A stretch of 64,000 nt of DNA, taken from Dioscorea cayenensis subsp. rotundata (lineage: Eukaryota; Streptophyta; Magnoliopsida; Dioscoreales; Dioscoreaceae). Below are positions 20,412 through 32,341 of the stretch, in pieces. A program made the translations under genes and the position numbers. Location: contig NW_024086766.1 in NCBI RefSeq assembly GCF_009730915.1, positions 124,001 through 188,000 on the forward strand. Direction: 5' to 3'. A model generated the notes under the pieces. That model was not told where the DNA came from and ran no database searches. It saw nothing but the letters and a program-made list of their open reading frames with translations. The first letter of the stretch is position 1; each line of letters starts with the position of its first letter.

Positions 20412-23072
20412 TTAATTGTTCTTCAGGGCATTGCACAAGGAGTTGTATGCATCAACACATCTCTTGAATTTTTCAGCTGCCACTGCCTGCAATTAGAATG
20501 ATTATAGATTAAGAAAAACCAGTGATTCTCAACATCTTGATCGCATGAATAAATAAAGCGTGGCGCTAGCTAACACTAAATTCTCTTAAATGTATGGGAA
20601 ATATAAATACTTTAACTTTACAATGATATAACACTTGTTTATATTTGACTAACCAAGATAATAAGATCAGAATGATCACAGACAGGGCATACCACTTTAA
20701 GCAAGTAAAGCAAATAATGTTATATGAAGTCCTTTTAGTGGCTTGGCTTGCAAAGAAATCAACTTAAATTAAAGGATTTAGTGGAGCTACCTGTGAAGGT
20801 CCTTGATGCTTGTCAGGATGCCACTTTAAAGCAGATGTTCGGAAACTGCAGTTATGTAAGAAGTTGATATAAAAACAACATGGATAACATAAACATTTTT
20901 ATGAACAAGAAGATATGTGTATGTGTATATACATATAAACATTCTTTTGGATACTTACGCTGTTTTAACATCATCTAGTTTTAAGGGGCCTGTAGCGGGT
21001 AAGCCAAGAGCAACTCTGTCAGTATGTGTTCCTACGTCACTTGGTTCTTCCTCCTCAATATCACTTTCATTCAAGAACTTCTTCTTGATCTTCTCCCATT
21101 TTGCTTCATCTCTCCATTCAAAACCAGATGTTGAATTTTCGAATCTATACTTCTCCCATGATGGAAAATGACCAGTTGAATGTTTTGTGTCCACCAAATG
21201 AAGCTTGAAAATTCGCTTCATGGTGCCCAAAATCATCATCATAATAACCATATCCCCATTTATCATTGCAACCTGAGCAAGAAGTTGAAATGTGGTCTGT
21301 TTAAAGAATGGTCTTTTGACTTACCAAACAAAGTGAAAACCACACAATGTCTTTCTCAGAACAAATAACTTGTGGGTATATACTAGCATGCTAAAAGATG
21401 CCCAAGAAGAGACACTTTAGTGTAACTCCAACACACATAAAGAATATTTTGGGTAAAAAATTCTCAGACATAAGAAAACGACGAACAGAGAAACTAAAAA
21501 TGGTTTACTATAATTCATGATGGCATTACTGAGATACCTATGGTAGTCAAGTAGCATCCAGAAATACCCGCAATGCAAATTTAGTCAAAAGGCAACATTA
21601 CGGCAGTGCTTAAACATAGAAGCGCCCACAAATATATGCATATCCATACGCAAATGAATTGTTTTAGCACACTTGGAAAAGAATCTGACATTTATAAATC
21701 ATAGAGATGTAGGCTGATATAAGAATAAAAATGTCAAATGATGGAAAATCAGAAAGTTAGGGGAAGCAGTACATCAGGATAAGGTTTCCCGGCTATCAGG
21801 GCAAGTAGGCTAGAAGACAGCAGCACCAACAACAATGATGTCCATTAATCGATATTAATGTTAAATAAAAATGATATCAAAGGAACGAATTTACTTAACA
21901 AAAATGAAGCACAGCTCAATTATAGTGATATTATAAGCTGCATCATTTGATTGAGAGCTCTAATTTTCTGGAAAATCTTAAATAGAACTCACGCTTCCCC
22001 TTGCGCCGTTTTTCCTTGCCACATTCTGAAGAATTTGATGAGGGCTTAGACCTCCCAGAACCTTTTGATCGCAGACAATTATTAAATTCATACAATCTGC
22101 TTTCAGCTTTGCTCCTTCTGCTCTGTGTTGAGTCTTCATCCTAGTAGGAAGAACATGAAATTTGACAAGTTGCACACAATTACTAGAAATGACTTACGTA
22201 AATACAGAAACTCTTAATAATCAAAGCATTTTTAACATAACCCTTGTGTGAAAAGCAAGCAAGAGAAAGATATAAGCTTATGATTATTGAAAGACAGGCA
22301 ATATGAATCCACCTGAATCATGTTTGAGGGCTTTCCATAGAGAAGAAAATCTTTAAGAGCTTTCTTTGTATCAGCGCGCTTTAGCCGAACAGCATACCTG
22401 GCATAAGTCTGTTCAGAATTAGGCTGTATCAGATGACCAAGTTGGACATTTAACACCAAAATCAAGCACCAAAAAATTTATTCCAGAAACTGCAGATAAT
22501 AAACCCACCATTTCTGGATGATAAACAAAGTCCTAAACCACAACAATTCAAATAATAAAAGTTTCTCATTTCCCATACCTTAGATGGTTTTTGGCTACCT
22601 TCTTCATCCTGAAACATACATATAACAAATAACATCAGGACCTACAATTGAACAAGAGATAAGAATCTACATATTAATAACATATGGCACCATAAAATAA
22701 TACAGATAGTAAAATGAACTTATGTCCAACCCTGCCCATATTTCTACTGATCATAAACAGCAGTTTACCTCTCAAGATAGCATTTTGGCTTGACGACACC
22801 AACAACATTCATACATAAAGAAATTTTTTTTTGTTTTCCAATCCAGGCAATTTCTTTCATCAAATTAAATGAGGAAATCAAGCCCAGTGCCTCGCATCAT
22901 CAGTAAAATGCAAAACAATGACTACAAAAGTGATTTACAAGCTAACCTGATTCTTCCACTTGGTCTTCCATTTGGAGAGCGAAAGAGGAGTTGAATGAAA
23001 CGCCGCAAGCGTACACTGGATCGGCGTTAAATTTCTCAAAGGAATTCCCCTCTTCCATCCAAATGCTTGCAT
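20412..23072 (-). CDS. DnaJ-domain protein with N-terminal targeting sequence, 7 exons, one-base frameshift
   Basis: Exons in transcript order: 22947-23072, 22579-22608, 22313-22408, 21993-22140, 20959-21272, 20791-20845 and 20412-20486, all GT..AG. The protein starts MQAFGWKRGIPLRNLTPIQ, an Arg-rich amphipathic leader suggesting an organelle (likely mitochondrial). It then has WKTKWKNQDEEGSQKPSK, TYARYAVRLKRADTKKALKD, a Ser/Lys-rich linker, a Tyr/Asp/His segment (WGYGYYDDDFGHHEAN), FEWRDEAKWEKIKKKFLNES, and a C-terminal J domain. The J domain has its HPD motif in WHPDKHQGPSQ and helix IV as KFKRCVDAYNSLC. J proteins stimulate the ATPase of Hsp70 partners. In exon 5 a run of four T (21165-21168 on the plus strand) should be three: FNWSF is followed by a stop, while one frame over PSWEKYRFENS continues. 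Without that base the coding length is exactly 281 codons with stop. It is either a recent frameshift or a sequence error. Confidence 0.85.
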
Positions 23073-23450
23073 TTCCGGATCAAAATATCACCAAATTCTC
23101 CAAAAAAAAATTTAAATTCACTACTGTATTCGAAAGAAGCATTCATATAAGGGGGATTGGGAGAAAAATTAGGGATTCATTGTGATTCCAGCCATGAAAC
23201 CGCCACCAGCTTCGGCATCGGGCTAGGGTGTGAGAAACGAGAGAAAGAGAAGGGAGAAGTCGAGCGGCTCATAATGGATCCGAATATCGGATCCGTCTTT
23301 TTTTATCTGATGCCACCCGGATCCGATAATATGCGGATCCCTCGTCATGCCCGTTTTACATGCAATTCCATCCGGATCCGATAATTTGCAGATCCGTCTT
23401 CAACACCGGCATCTCCCAGTACGATCCAGATCCGATAAAGGAAAATGATT
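23073..23450 (-). promoter_or_regulatory. DnaJ upstream region with repeated GGATCCGATAAT motif
   Basis: The 380 bases upstream of the DnaJ start codon contain four related copies of CGGATCCGATAA or close variants (near 23292, 23320, 23372 and 23426) and a degenerate copy at 23277. Motif spacing is irregular, about 30-55 bases. Its role is unknown; the position makes it a candidate promoter cluster. Confidence 0.35.
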
Positions 23451-24008
23451 AAATTTTTATTAAAACGGGAAACTATTTCTTAATACGCATTGGTAGAAGA
23501 TCCCTGCAAAGAAAACCCCAAAAAAATTATAATAATCCAAGCTAAACAAGAAAATTGAAATTAGTGTTAGATCCTAAAAACTAAAATCAAAATCAAAATT
23601 GATGAGATAGCAAATTGTATTTCTGTAAAAATTAAAAAAATTATTAATTTAATAAAAAAGATGGACATAAAGACAAAGAGAGCAAGATGAGAGAAATTAT
23701 TATTGAAAAAAAAAGTTTAGATGGTCGGATGTGAAGAGGAGGTGGGCGGTAGCTGAAGAGAGGAGAGTTGATTGCCGGAAGAGATGACTGCGAGGCACAA
23801 TACAGTGCAAGATGTATTTGGAGAGATTTAACAATTTGGAGAGGTCAGAGAAACATAGCTTTTGTTCTCTCTCGTTTTGCAGGCCATTATAATGTTAATA
23901 TATTTTTTAATAGTAACTGAATAAGAAGCAATAAAAAAATTAATTAACTAATTAATTATAGAAAAAAACCAACGGATTCCGACATTATCTTCACTTAAAT
24001 TAAAAACT

Positions 24009-24039
<31 letters not shown>

Positions 24040-25030
24040 TGAATCCTTAAATTGACGTGACTATTAAATGATGTGAATCCTTAAATTGACGTGACTATTA
24101 AATGATGTTGAAAATAAATTGATGTTTTTATTATTATCATATATATATATATATGATGGTAATAAAAATATCAATTTATTTTCAACATCATTTAATAGTC
24201 ACGTCAATTTAAGAATTCACAAAAATAAATAATGAATTATAATTTTTTTCTTTAAGTTACCATTGATTTCTACGGATCGATTTTGTCTTTTTGGGCTAAA
24301 CAATTAAAACGTTGTTAAGATTAATTAAAATGAAAATTTTAAAAAATAATTTATGTGTACTCATAATTTATATGAGAATTTTAAAATTTTTTTTAATATG
24401 AAAGTGTTATTTTAAAATTTTAACACAAAAAAAATTTTGGTCACATTTATGAATTATTTATTGGAACATAAGATTCAAGAACTTTTTTCGGTTTTATAAG
24501 CTATGCCCGATCTATCTTTCTTTAAAGTTCTAAACAATGTTTTAAAACTCGAGCTGACTTGATTAGTTTAACATGGTTCAACCAGGACCCAACCATATCA
24601 CTAAGTTGAATCTTAGACAAAACCACAACACTTAAACTAGGATTTGATCAAGATGACCCAATTTGTTACCAAGTGACCCAACTAACTCAAAGCTAGGTCA
24701 CCGGGTATGTCCAAATTACTACTTTAATATTTATGTTAATCTTTTTGTTAAAAGTTTGTATTGTATTACTTTTTATGTATCATATTATTATTTGTTTAAA
24801 TTTGTATTTTAAATTATATTAGACTATTATGACATGTTTGTTGGATTTTATTTATGATGTTAAGTTGATATTTATAAATTATAAAAAAAACTATTTGTTT
24901 ATTTTACCCTTGTATCATTGCTTTTCAAATTATTAGTAATTTATAGTGCATATCTTATATATTCATATGCAATTAGAATTATATATCTATATATATTCAT
25001 GACTAGATTAACTTCGGATCGATAGTTGAT
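23451..25030. other. A/T-rich intergenic DNA
   Basis: No gene. Apart from the foldback at 24036-24220, only A/T-rich unique-looking sequence and a TA repeat at 24008-24035 are seen. Confidence 0.5.
24036..24220. repeat. 34 bp tandem pair fused to a long hairpin
   Basis: Two exact 34 bp units beginning GATGTGAATCCTTAAATTGA occupy 24036-24069 and 24070-24103. From about 24073 the sequence is the left arm of an inverted repeat whose right arm ends at 24220. The arms are about 65-70 bases and nearly perfect, joined through a short (AT)n loop at about 24140-24158. Such foldback structures arise from small MITEs or by palindromic repair. Confidence 0.85.
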
Positions 25031-25059
25031 CCGTGAACGAGGAGCTTTCCTAGCATGGA

Positions 25060-25155
25060 TGGATTTAGCTTGGGACAGTGGGAGCAATTCCCCCATTTAA
25101 TTTTTGAAATTTTATTTTTACATCACAATTTTTTAGTAAAAACTGTGTTCTGTTT
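25060..25155 (+). mobile_element. hAT-like terminal fragment
   Basis: GGGACAGTGGGAGCAATTCCCCCATTTAATTT.. is similar to, and in the same orientation as, the hAT 5' end near 30070 (GGGGCAGTGGGGACAATTTTCCCCACTGAATTT). It lies directly next to the left break of the gypsy fragment. Only about 50 bases are comparable, so the assignment is weak. Confidence 0.4.
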
Positions 25156-25161
25156 GTGTCT

Positions 25162-25431
25162 CTATTTGTGACCTGTGATCATTGTACCTGGCAGCCCATG
25201 CAACTTATACACATGATCCAGAAAAGCTTGAGCAACAACATTAGCTGTATATGGATGAGCAAGATCAATGAAGTGTATAAATTTAGTTAGCATGTCCACT
25301 ATAACCATAATCATTGACTTGCCCTGAGATTTGGGTAATCCTTCTATAAAATTGACTATAATTTTAGTAAAAACTCCTTGTGGTGGTTTCAATGGCTGTA
25401 AAGTACCTCATATTTGTTTTGTTGACAAACT
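25162..25431 (-). pseudogene. Gypsy integrase core fragment
   Basis: Reads CQQNKYEVL, stop, then KPPQGVFTKIIVNFIEGLPK, IMVIVDMLTKFIHF, PYTANVVAQAFLDHVYKLHG, LPGTMITGHK. The family form is FIEGLPKS..VDRLTKYAHF..VYKLHGLP..VSDRD. The first catalytic Asp has become Asn (VNFIEG for MDFIEG), and the second is His in the last motif (TGHK for SDRD). Removing the solo LTR and one GCACA joins this to SCA at 27362, giving the zinc-site CAVC. Confidence 0.88.
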
Positions 25432-25436
25432 GCACA

Positions 25437-27356
25437 TGTTACGCCCTGACCCTAGTCGGGCACGTGGCAATCACCACGACAACAAGGAGTGGACCCTATA
25501 GCGTCCCACCTCCTAGTCACCGTAAGGCTCAAAACAACCCTACCAACACAACTTACTAAAGAAAGAGACAAAATCCACAACAGAACCAGCCAGGGTTCCA
25601 AATACAACCAAAAAGTACAAATACAAGAATAGTACACAAAACTCAAGTCTAGTGGATCCATAAAGTTTACATGCACACTACACACTAACCTAAACAAGGG
25701 AAAAAGGTAGGTCACTCTACTACTTGCCCAGCACAACCTAGTCCAACATTGCAGTCTAAGAAAGGGGAAAAGAGAGTAGTGAGTAACAGGTGTTACCCAG
25801 TGAGTAGTGACAGTATAGGTGTAACAAAGTAATAAAGTACTTCAATTAGTAGTAATCATAATAGTAATAACATATAAAAGGAGTTCTAAGTATTCAACAG
25901 ATTAACAGATAACACAATGATTTATAAATAGTACAAGTAAGTAACATTTTCCAACACATTGAGCACCGCTCAAAATATAGGTTGGCCTCAAACAATTCCC
26001 AAGCTAATCGTGGCCGCGACTAGCTACAGGACCACTAAGGTGTTTTAAGATTTTTAAAATTCAATATGCTGCTTTCCTTGGTGTTGACCACTGAGATCCC
26101 CGTGTGGTGACCCCGGGTTTCTCACATATAAGAACCCCCTATCAATGGCTCCACGCACTTCTTGACCCGGGTAAACTCAAGATTGACCACGCCGCCTCCC
26201 ATCAATCCGGACCATGGAACTCCACACTGCAGTGTCGGACTAAAGTCCGTAGTCACCATCAAAATCAAATGCCACAATATAATTCTTTCCAATTCCAACT
26301 CGAGGAATCCAACATCCAAATGTCCAAATAAATATATATACATCAAATCATATTCCATGTATACATGTAAACATGCTTCTTTCAAAATAAATATGTATTA
26401 GTATACTAGAATCATCTTTGCCAAATAACTCCATGCTCAAAATATCCATATATATATATATATACATATCAAATGAAACTTGGCATATCATCAAATTTAG
26501 GTCATAAAACACAGAAAGAAATACTATAATACTCTTATTAAATCTATGCGATTACGAATTTAACCAATCACAGAACCAGTCGTCTCGCCTCGAGACGCGC
26601 TCACTGGTTGGCAATTTCCTTCCCCATAGAGGATGCTTCGCCACCTAGAATCAAGCAGTGAATCCAAGAACAAATGAACACATGAATGGAAACTAAAATG
26701 CATGCAAATGTAAGGTTTTATGTCGAACATGTAACTCTAGGTTGCTATAGTGTTGCTACAGTAATACCAGCCTTTAAACTATGGTTTCTTGCCGATTTAC
26801 AATACCAAAACACGAAATTTCTTTACAAACATACACACAAACGAATAACCACGACACTAGCTTCGATTTGAGCCTAAAAACTACTCAAACCAAGGTTTAT
26901 TTCTAGGGTTTCAAAGATTTTCAAAAATGATTAACAAGCTTAGGAGAATGAGAGGAAGTAAATAGGAGTGTTGATTCATTGGGAAAACTCGACGGCGATT
27001 TCTTTTTTTTTTTTTAAAACTTGGGTATTCGGTAGAATGGAAGAAAGAAAAGAAGAAGAAGAAGAAGAAAAAAGAATGAGAGAAAGGAAGGAAGCCACAT
27101 TGGCTTCTTATCCTCTCATTTAAATTTTCAATTTTTTTTTTGAAATAAGGAAAATTACCAGAATGCCCTTAATAATAGAAAATAGAAAGAAAAGAGTCCA
27201 AAGAACGTTTTGCCCTTGGTTTTTGGCTGGTTTTCACATACAACCAACTGTGAAATCATGCAAGGATGCCAATAGTGTTAAATGACCATTTAACCTTTAA
27301 TGCATGCACAAGAATCTAAAAAGGCATGAGGTCAAAAATCAATACAGGGTATTACA
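25437..27356 (-). mobile_element. Solo LTR of a Ty3/gypsy element, 1920 bp
   Basis: Ends TGTTACGCCC..GGTATTACA, flanked by perfect direct repeats GCACA at 25432-25436 and 27357-27361. Read on the minus strand it starts TGTAATACCCTG and ends GGGTCAGGGCGTAACA, a style I associate with chromovirus (Tekay/Del) LTRs, so the minus orientation is preferred. It contains an AAG/CTT microsatellite (27048-27070). It is homologous to 50405-52430. Confidence 0.88.
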
Positions 27357-27361
27357 GCACA

Positions 27362-29023
27362 ACTCCTTATGTACTCCCTCATAAATCTATACTACTGAAG
27401 CCAGCCTCCTCCCTGTAACTGACACTCCTGAATGACCCCCAATAGCTGAATCATGGTAAAGTTCTAAGAATTTGCTCTTTAAATTTTCTAAATTACCCAC
27501 CACCAGTTTACCTTTTCTTCTTAGCTCACCATTTTGCCAACTATAGCTTGGATGTAAATTTGGATCACTCTGTGCATCCAAAATAATTTTCTTCAAAATT
27601 GTATCTTCTTCCCACTCTCTATTAACTACTGCCATAAGTTGATGAGGAATGATATATGCAACAATTGTTGAAACTGAAATTCCAATTGATCTAGGAAGAG
27701 CATTTGCTGCTTGATTCTCCACTCCCTTCTTGTATTGAATTTCAAAATTTTAGTTGCATTTCTGTTAACTCAGCTTGCAGAGTAGATGTGGTTAACTTTT
27801 CCTCCAAAATATTTTTTAAATTAATGTGATCAGTTCTGATAATAAAATGTACAATTATCAGATAATGCTCCCAATGATTAATTGCAAGCATAATTGCTAA
27901 CAATTTCTTTTCATATGTTAAAGCCAATTGCTTTTTATTTGATAATGCCTTGCTAATAAAAGTAATTCTCTGCATTAGAAACGACCCTATACCATTTCTT
28001 GATGCCTCTGTTTCTAGAATAAAAGTCTTGGAAAAATCTAGTAAAACTAATACATGTGCAGATACCATTGCCTGCTTCAATTCTTTAAAAGCTTTTTGAG
28101 TTCCTTCTATCCAAATATAATCTCCTTTATTGAGTAATCCATTTAATGGTTTTTCTATCTTTTTATACCCTTACACCAATCTTCTGTAATAACCTGTTAG
28201 GCCCAAAAAACTCTCTAATTGTTTAACATTCTAGGGTGTTAGCCAACTTTGAAATGCTATTATCTTCTTTGGATATGTTTGAATTCCTTATGCAAAAATT
28301 TTATGTCCCAAATACTCTATACTTCCAACTCCAAATTGACATTTACTGCCCTTTGCAAATAGCTGTTGCTTCCTCATTAATCAGTAACACTTGTTGCAAG
28401 TGTTGCAAATGCTCACTTTCATATTAACTGTACACTAGAATATCATCAAAGAATACAATGACAAATTTCCTCAATAGAGTCTTAAAACCCGAATTCATCA
28501 ATGACTGAAAAGTTGTAGAGGCATTGGTTAAGCTAAAGGGCATCACCACAAACTCATAATTTTCCTCATGAGTCTTGAATGTTGTCTTATGAATTTCTTC
28601 ATTTATTATAACTTGCCAATAACCAAGCCTTAAGTCTATTTTTGGAAAAAAATAGTAGTTCCCCCTAGCTCCTCAAATAATTTCTTAATCGAGGGAATTG
28701 GAAACTTATCTTTGACAGTTATTTTATTTAGAGCCCTATAGTCCACACACATTCTTCAAGTTTGATCTTTTTTCTTCACCACAAAACACTGGGCTAGAAA
28801 ATGGAGTGGTACTATTTCTGATTACTCCTGAACTCAGCATTTCTTTGATCATATCTTTAATCACATTCTTTTGTACTAAAGCATATCTATAGGTATTAGC
28901 ATTAACTGGTTGGGAGACATGTTTTAATATAATTATGTGATCAAATTTCCAGCAGGGTGGTAAATTCTTTGGATCTTGAAATACATCTGCATACTGCAAC
29001 ATTAATTCAGTTAATGTAGCCAT
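27362..29023 (-). pseudogene. Gypsy reverse transcriptase, RNase H and integrase zinc region, degenerate
   Basis: From right to left: LLQYADVFQDPKNLPP-like start (MLQYADVFQDPKNL), [46 protein letters not shown] (the RT catalytic YxDD region, here FFDD), EYLGHKI, then RNase H FILETEASRNGIGSFLMQ, TYEKKLLAIMLAI, RTDHINLKNIL. The chain continues to ENQAANALPRS and the GGHSGVSVTGRR zinc region. Several stops and frameshifts (for example near 28430, 28310 and 28180) make it dead. Confidence 0.88.
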
Positions 29024-29039
29024 TCATGCTGATTCAGGA

Positions 29040-30055
29040 CTTCATCATTCAGAGATTTCACTCCTTCCTTGCACTGAAATCCATCAAGTTCCTTAATATT
29101 TATTACATTAAGAGCCTGTCCATGCCCAAACTAATCTACTTGAAATAAATATAGTTTTCCCTAATAGCTCAAAATTCATAGTCAACTCAGTAAAATTCCA
29201 AGTAATTATACCCAAAGTCTTGAGCCACTGAATTCCCAAAATTAAGTCATAGCTTTCTAGAGGCAACAAATACACATTTGTGCTAAAGTCTTGCTATTGC
29301 ATAGTCCATTGGAATCCATGACACATAGCTTCACATTTTAATTATTCCTAACCATTAGCAACTTCCACCAAAATTTCCAGGAACCTTCACCACTACACAC
29401 TTCATCTATTTAGCCAACCTCACACTAAGGAAGTTATGAGTACTGCCAGTATCAATCAAAATGTGTAATTTCTTTTTCCCACAATTACCTTTAATCATCA
29501 TAGTTTGGTTACTTCTAGTTCCCCACATAGCATTCAGAGATAATTGGTCATCCTGAATTGTATCACAAACTTCTATCTCATCTTCTTCAACATCATTATT
29601 TTCTTGCTCATCAATAACTTCTTTGATCTGTCAAAATATACACCTGCCTTTTTCTTACACTTGTGTCGTGGAGTATACCTTTCATCACAACAATAGCATA
29701 AGTTCTTGGTCCCTCTTTTCATCTATTTCTTTACTAGTAAGTAAACCAGGTTTTATTATTGGAATTTTTCTAGATTTTGGTGGGTTATAGTCTTTTTCTG
29801 GTGCCCTAGTCGAAGCAGTAATTGTGGAAGGCTTAACATTTGAAATAGCTATTGAATTCTCAACCTATTTATAAATAGGTTTTGGCTTTTGCTGCAATGA
29901 TGCCACATATATCTCTTGCAATCTTACTAGAGACTAAGCTTTGGCTAGAGTCTTGGGTTTTAACATTCTAACAAGCATCTGCAACACATCATGCAATCTA
30001 GACAAACAGAAACTAATAGATTGTTCCTCAGTAATACCTGCCTTAGCACGAGCAG
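29040..30055 (-). pseudogene. Gypsy gag end and aspartic protease, degenerate
   Basis: The protease core LHILIDTGSTHNFLS (near 29440-29490) has the intact DTG triad of the Ty3/gypsy protease (family style VLIDSGATHNFI). Upstream is a gag tail with ITEEQSISFCLSRL and LARLQEI-like blocks and several stops. The sequence ends abruptly at about 30055 where hAT sequence begins. Confidence 0.75.
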
Positions 30056-30057
30056 AT

Positions 30058-30949
30058 GTATAGTGGGGGCAGTGGGGACAATTTTCCCCACTGAATTTCA
30101 TAAAATTCAAGGATAGTTATGTAATTTTCTTTCATTTTTGCAATTAACCCCCTCAAAAACCCAGAAATAAAACATATATGAAAATAATTATAAATTTTTA
30201 TGAATAGTTATATGAAGATTTTTATTTAATAAACCTTAATTTTTAATTCAATTTTCCCATTCCCAACTAAGAATCCCAAGTTCCCAAATCCTAACCCTAT
30301 CTTCTGATTCTTCTCCGTCTGAGACTCTGAGCGTTTCTCCTTTCTCCCTCCAAGCGTGTCTCTCGTCTCTCCTTTCATAGTCTTTCCTTTCTTGGTTTCT
30401 CTTCTATCAGTCTCTATATTCATTCATCTTGGTGAGTTGGTGATTAGATATGGACCAAGGACCATCCGGTCATCTTCAGGTCTTCGAGTCTTCAACACTC
30501 CTCCACCAATGAGCTGTGAGCAGGTTGATGATGACACGATGCCGGCAAGTTCTTATTCTCAGAATCTCATTCTTTGGTAAGGCTAGAGTGGAGTTCTTTC
30601 AATTTTTTTATTTTTAAGTTTTTGAGTCAATTTTGTTACTTTGGATTGAATGTTGATTGTGTTCAATTGTTGTTGTATTTGTGTTGAATGTTGACTGTTA
30701 CACTAGAATGAATGTTTTGTGGATTGAATTCTTGTGATTTATTGAAATATTTCATTCAAATGCCTCCATGTTTCAATTTAGTTTATTTTTTTAGTCTAAT
30801 GTTTCTATGAATAATCCCTTTGGAGTTTGGAATACTTATTTTTTTGAAAACTCTACAAGACTACAATGTGAATCAAACAATACAATCTAACTTTCTTATA
30901 TTCTACTTGAAATTTCTTGAATTTGAATGTAACAAATAAATATTAGTTA
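30058..30949 (+). mobile_element. hAT element (TTF/MYM type), 5' part: terminus, leader exon and start of intron
   Basis: Begins near TAGTGGGGGCAGTGGGGACAA at about 30061, directly after the gypsy gag break. A C/T-rich leader (about 30300-30420) and an apparent donor in CTTTGGTAAGG (about 30576) precede an intron-like T-rich stretch. The coding exon follows only at 43413 beyond the CACTA insertion. This linkage is inferred from the acceptor and the transposase start there, and from the uninterrupted flanks around the TTA duplication. Confidence 0.6.
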
Positions 30950-32298
30950 CACTACAAGAAATCAGTGATTTCGCGGCACTCATTTCCCGGCAGTTTGACC
31001 TAAACGGAAGCTAGTGTTGCACATTGGGGCGGTTTACACGGTAGTTAAATGAACGGCCGGTGATATTTTTCATTTGGTGGCAGTTTTTGGTTAAAACGGC
31101 CGTGAATTCTGTGGTATTGGTGGCAGTTACATCTGAACAGCCGAGGATGCTGTGTAATAGGCGACAGTTGTGTAACAAACCACCAAGAACGTTATTATTT
31201 TCCCGTTGGACGACAATGACTCCTTTCTTTTCTCTCACCCCCAGCCTAGCCGCTTCTCTTGTTAGGGTTTTTCCACTTTCCCTTTTCCCTCTCTCTCCTC
31301 TTCCCGGCCATCTCTCTCCTCTTCCCTGCCATCAATCCATCGATCCATCCGAGTTTGCTGCCTTTGATCGTTAACCAACAAGCCATCAACCTCTTGTTTC
31401 ATTCAATCTTGGCTTTTCACTCATCTCCACGGTAAATCATATCATTTTAAAACATTATTGGTGATCTTGTTTTTTCAAGCCATCAATTGATGATCAGGTT
31501 GCTTTCTTGTGGTTTTTACGAAGGTTTTAATTGATTCCTATTTTTTTCCTCAATTCTTATTTTGTCCTAATGTTTATTAGTTGATCTCTTTTCTCATCAA
31601 TTCATTAACGATGTTTTAATGTATCTTATTTTCACGCATCAATTCTTCTCCATTGTTTGCGTATGCCCAATGTGTTAGTTGATAGCCATGCTTATGCAGT
31701 TATGCTCTAGTTCTTTTGTTGTTGCAGGTTTTGGCATTGGCTGTGGTTTTGGCATCTGTTGGGGATTTAGAGGTTTGTTTTGTTTCAGTTTTGATCCATC
31801 CTTGCTATGCTCAATCCATGTGATTGATGAATTATACATATAGTTGAAGAGTTCTTTGTGTGCTAAGCGTGATTTTTTTTTTTGTCAAAATGTGACATTA
31901 TGGATTAAATTTGTAGAAATGAAAACATAGTAGACATATCACTTCACAAATCAATGTTTACTAGTAAACAAGAAAAGTTTACTTGTTAGCCTGATTCATC
32001 TCAGATCCGTGTTGACAACCCTGGTAATCTTGGCTTTAAATAAAGCTCTCATCAGTCCTGGGTTCTTGTTCTTGTTGCTGCCTTTAACTGGTGGTATTGG
32101 TATTGAGTTTGATACATTCCTGCGCGTTGTCTCCATTGAAACTGGAACAACTTTCAAGGATTGATATTTCATTCACTTCCTGGGCTGTGATTATTAGGGT
32201 TATTGCAGGTACGCAGTTTTGTGGGATGCTTCTGAGCTTTATTTGTGTTTATGTTTTTTTTTTTGCCTAATATTTGAAAGCACTTGCTGAAGCTTAGA

Positions 32299-32341
<43 letters not shown>

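Larger units (their letters stand above)
25160..30055 (-). mobile_element. Ty3/gypsy retrotransposon remnant, truncated at both ends
   Basis: Minus-strand order, right to left: gag end, aspartic protease, reverse transcriptase, RNase H, zinc-binding and core integrase, as in Ty3/gypsy chromovirus-like elements. No LTR of its own is found. It is interrupted by a solo LTR (25437-27356). Its left end stops inside the integrase core and its right end stops inside gag, where the hAT element begins. Confidence 0.88.

Noticed and set aside
30340-30580. 74-residue open frame with hydrophobic start as a small secreted protein
   Set aside because: Lies in the inferred leader exon of the hAT element, has a C/T-rich low-complexity origin, and no supporting motif.
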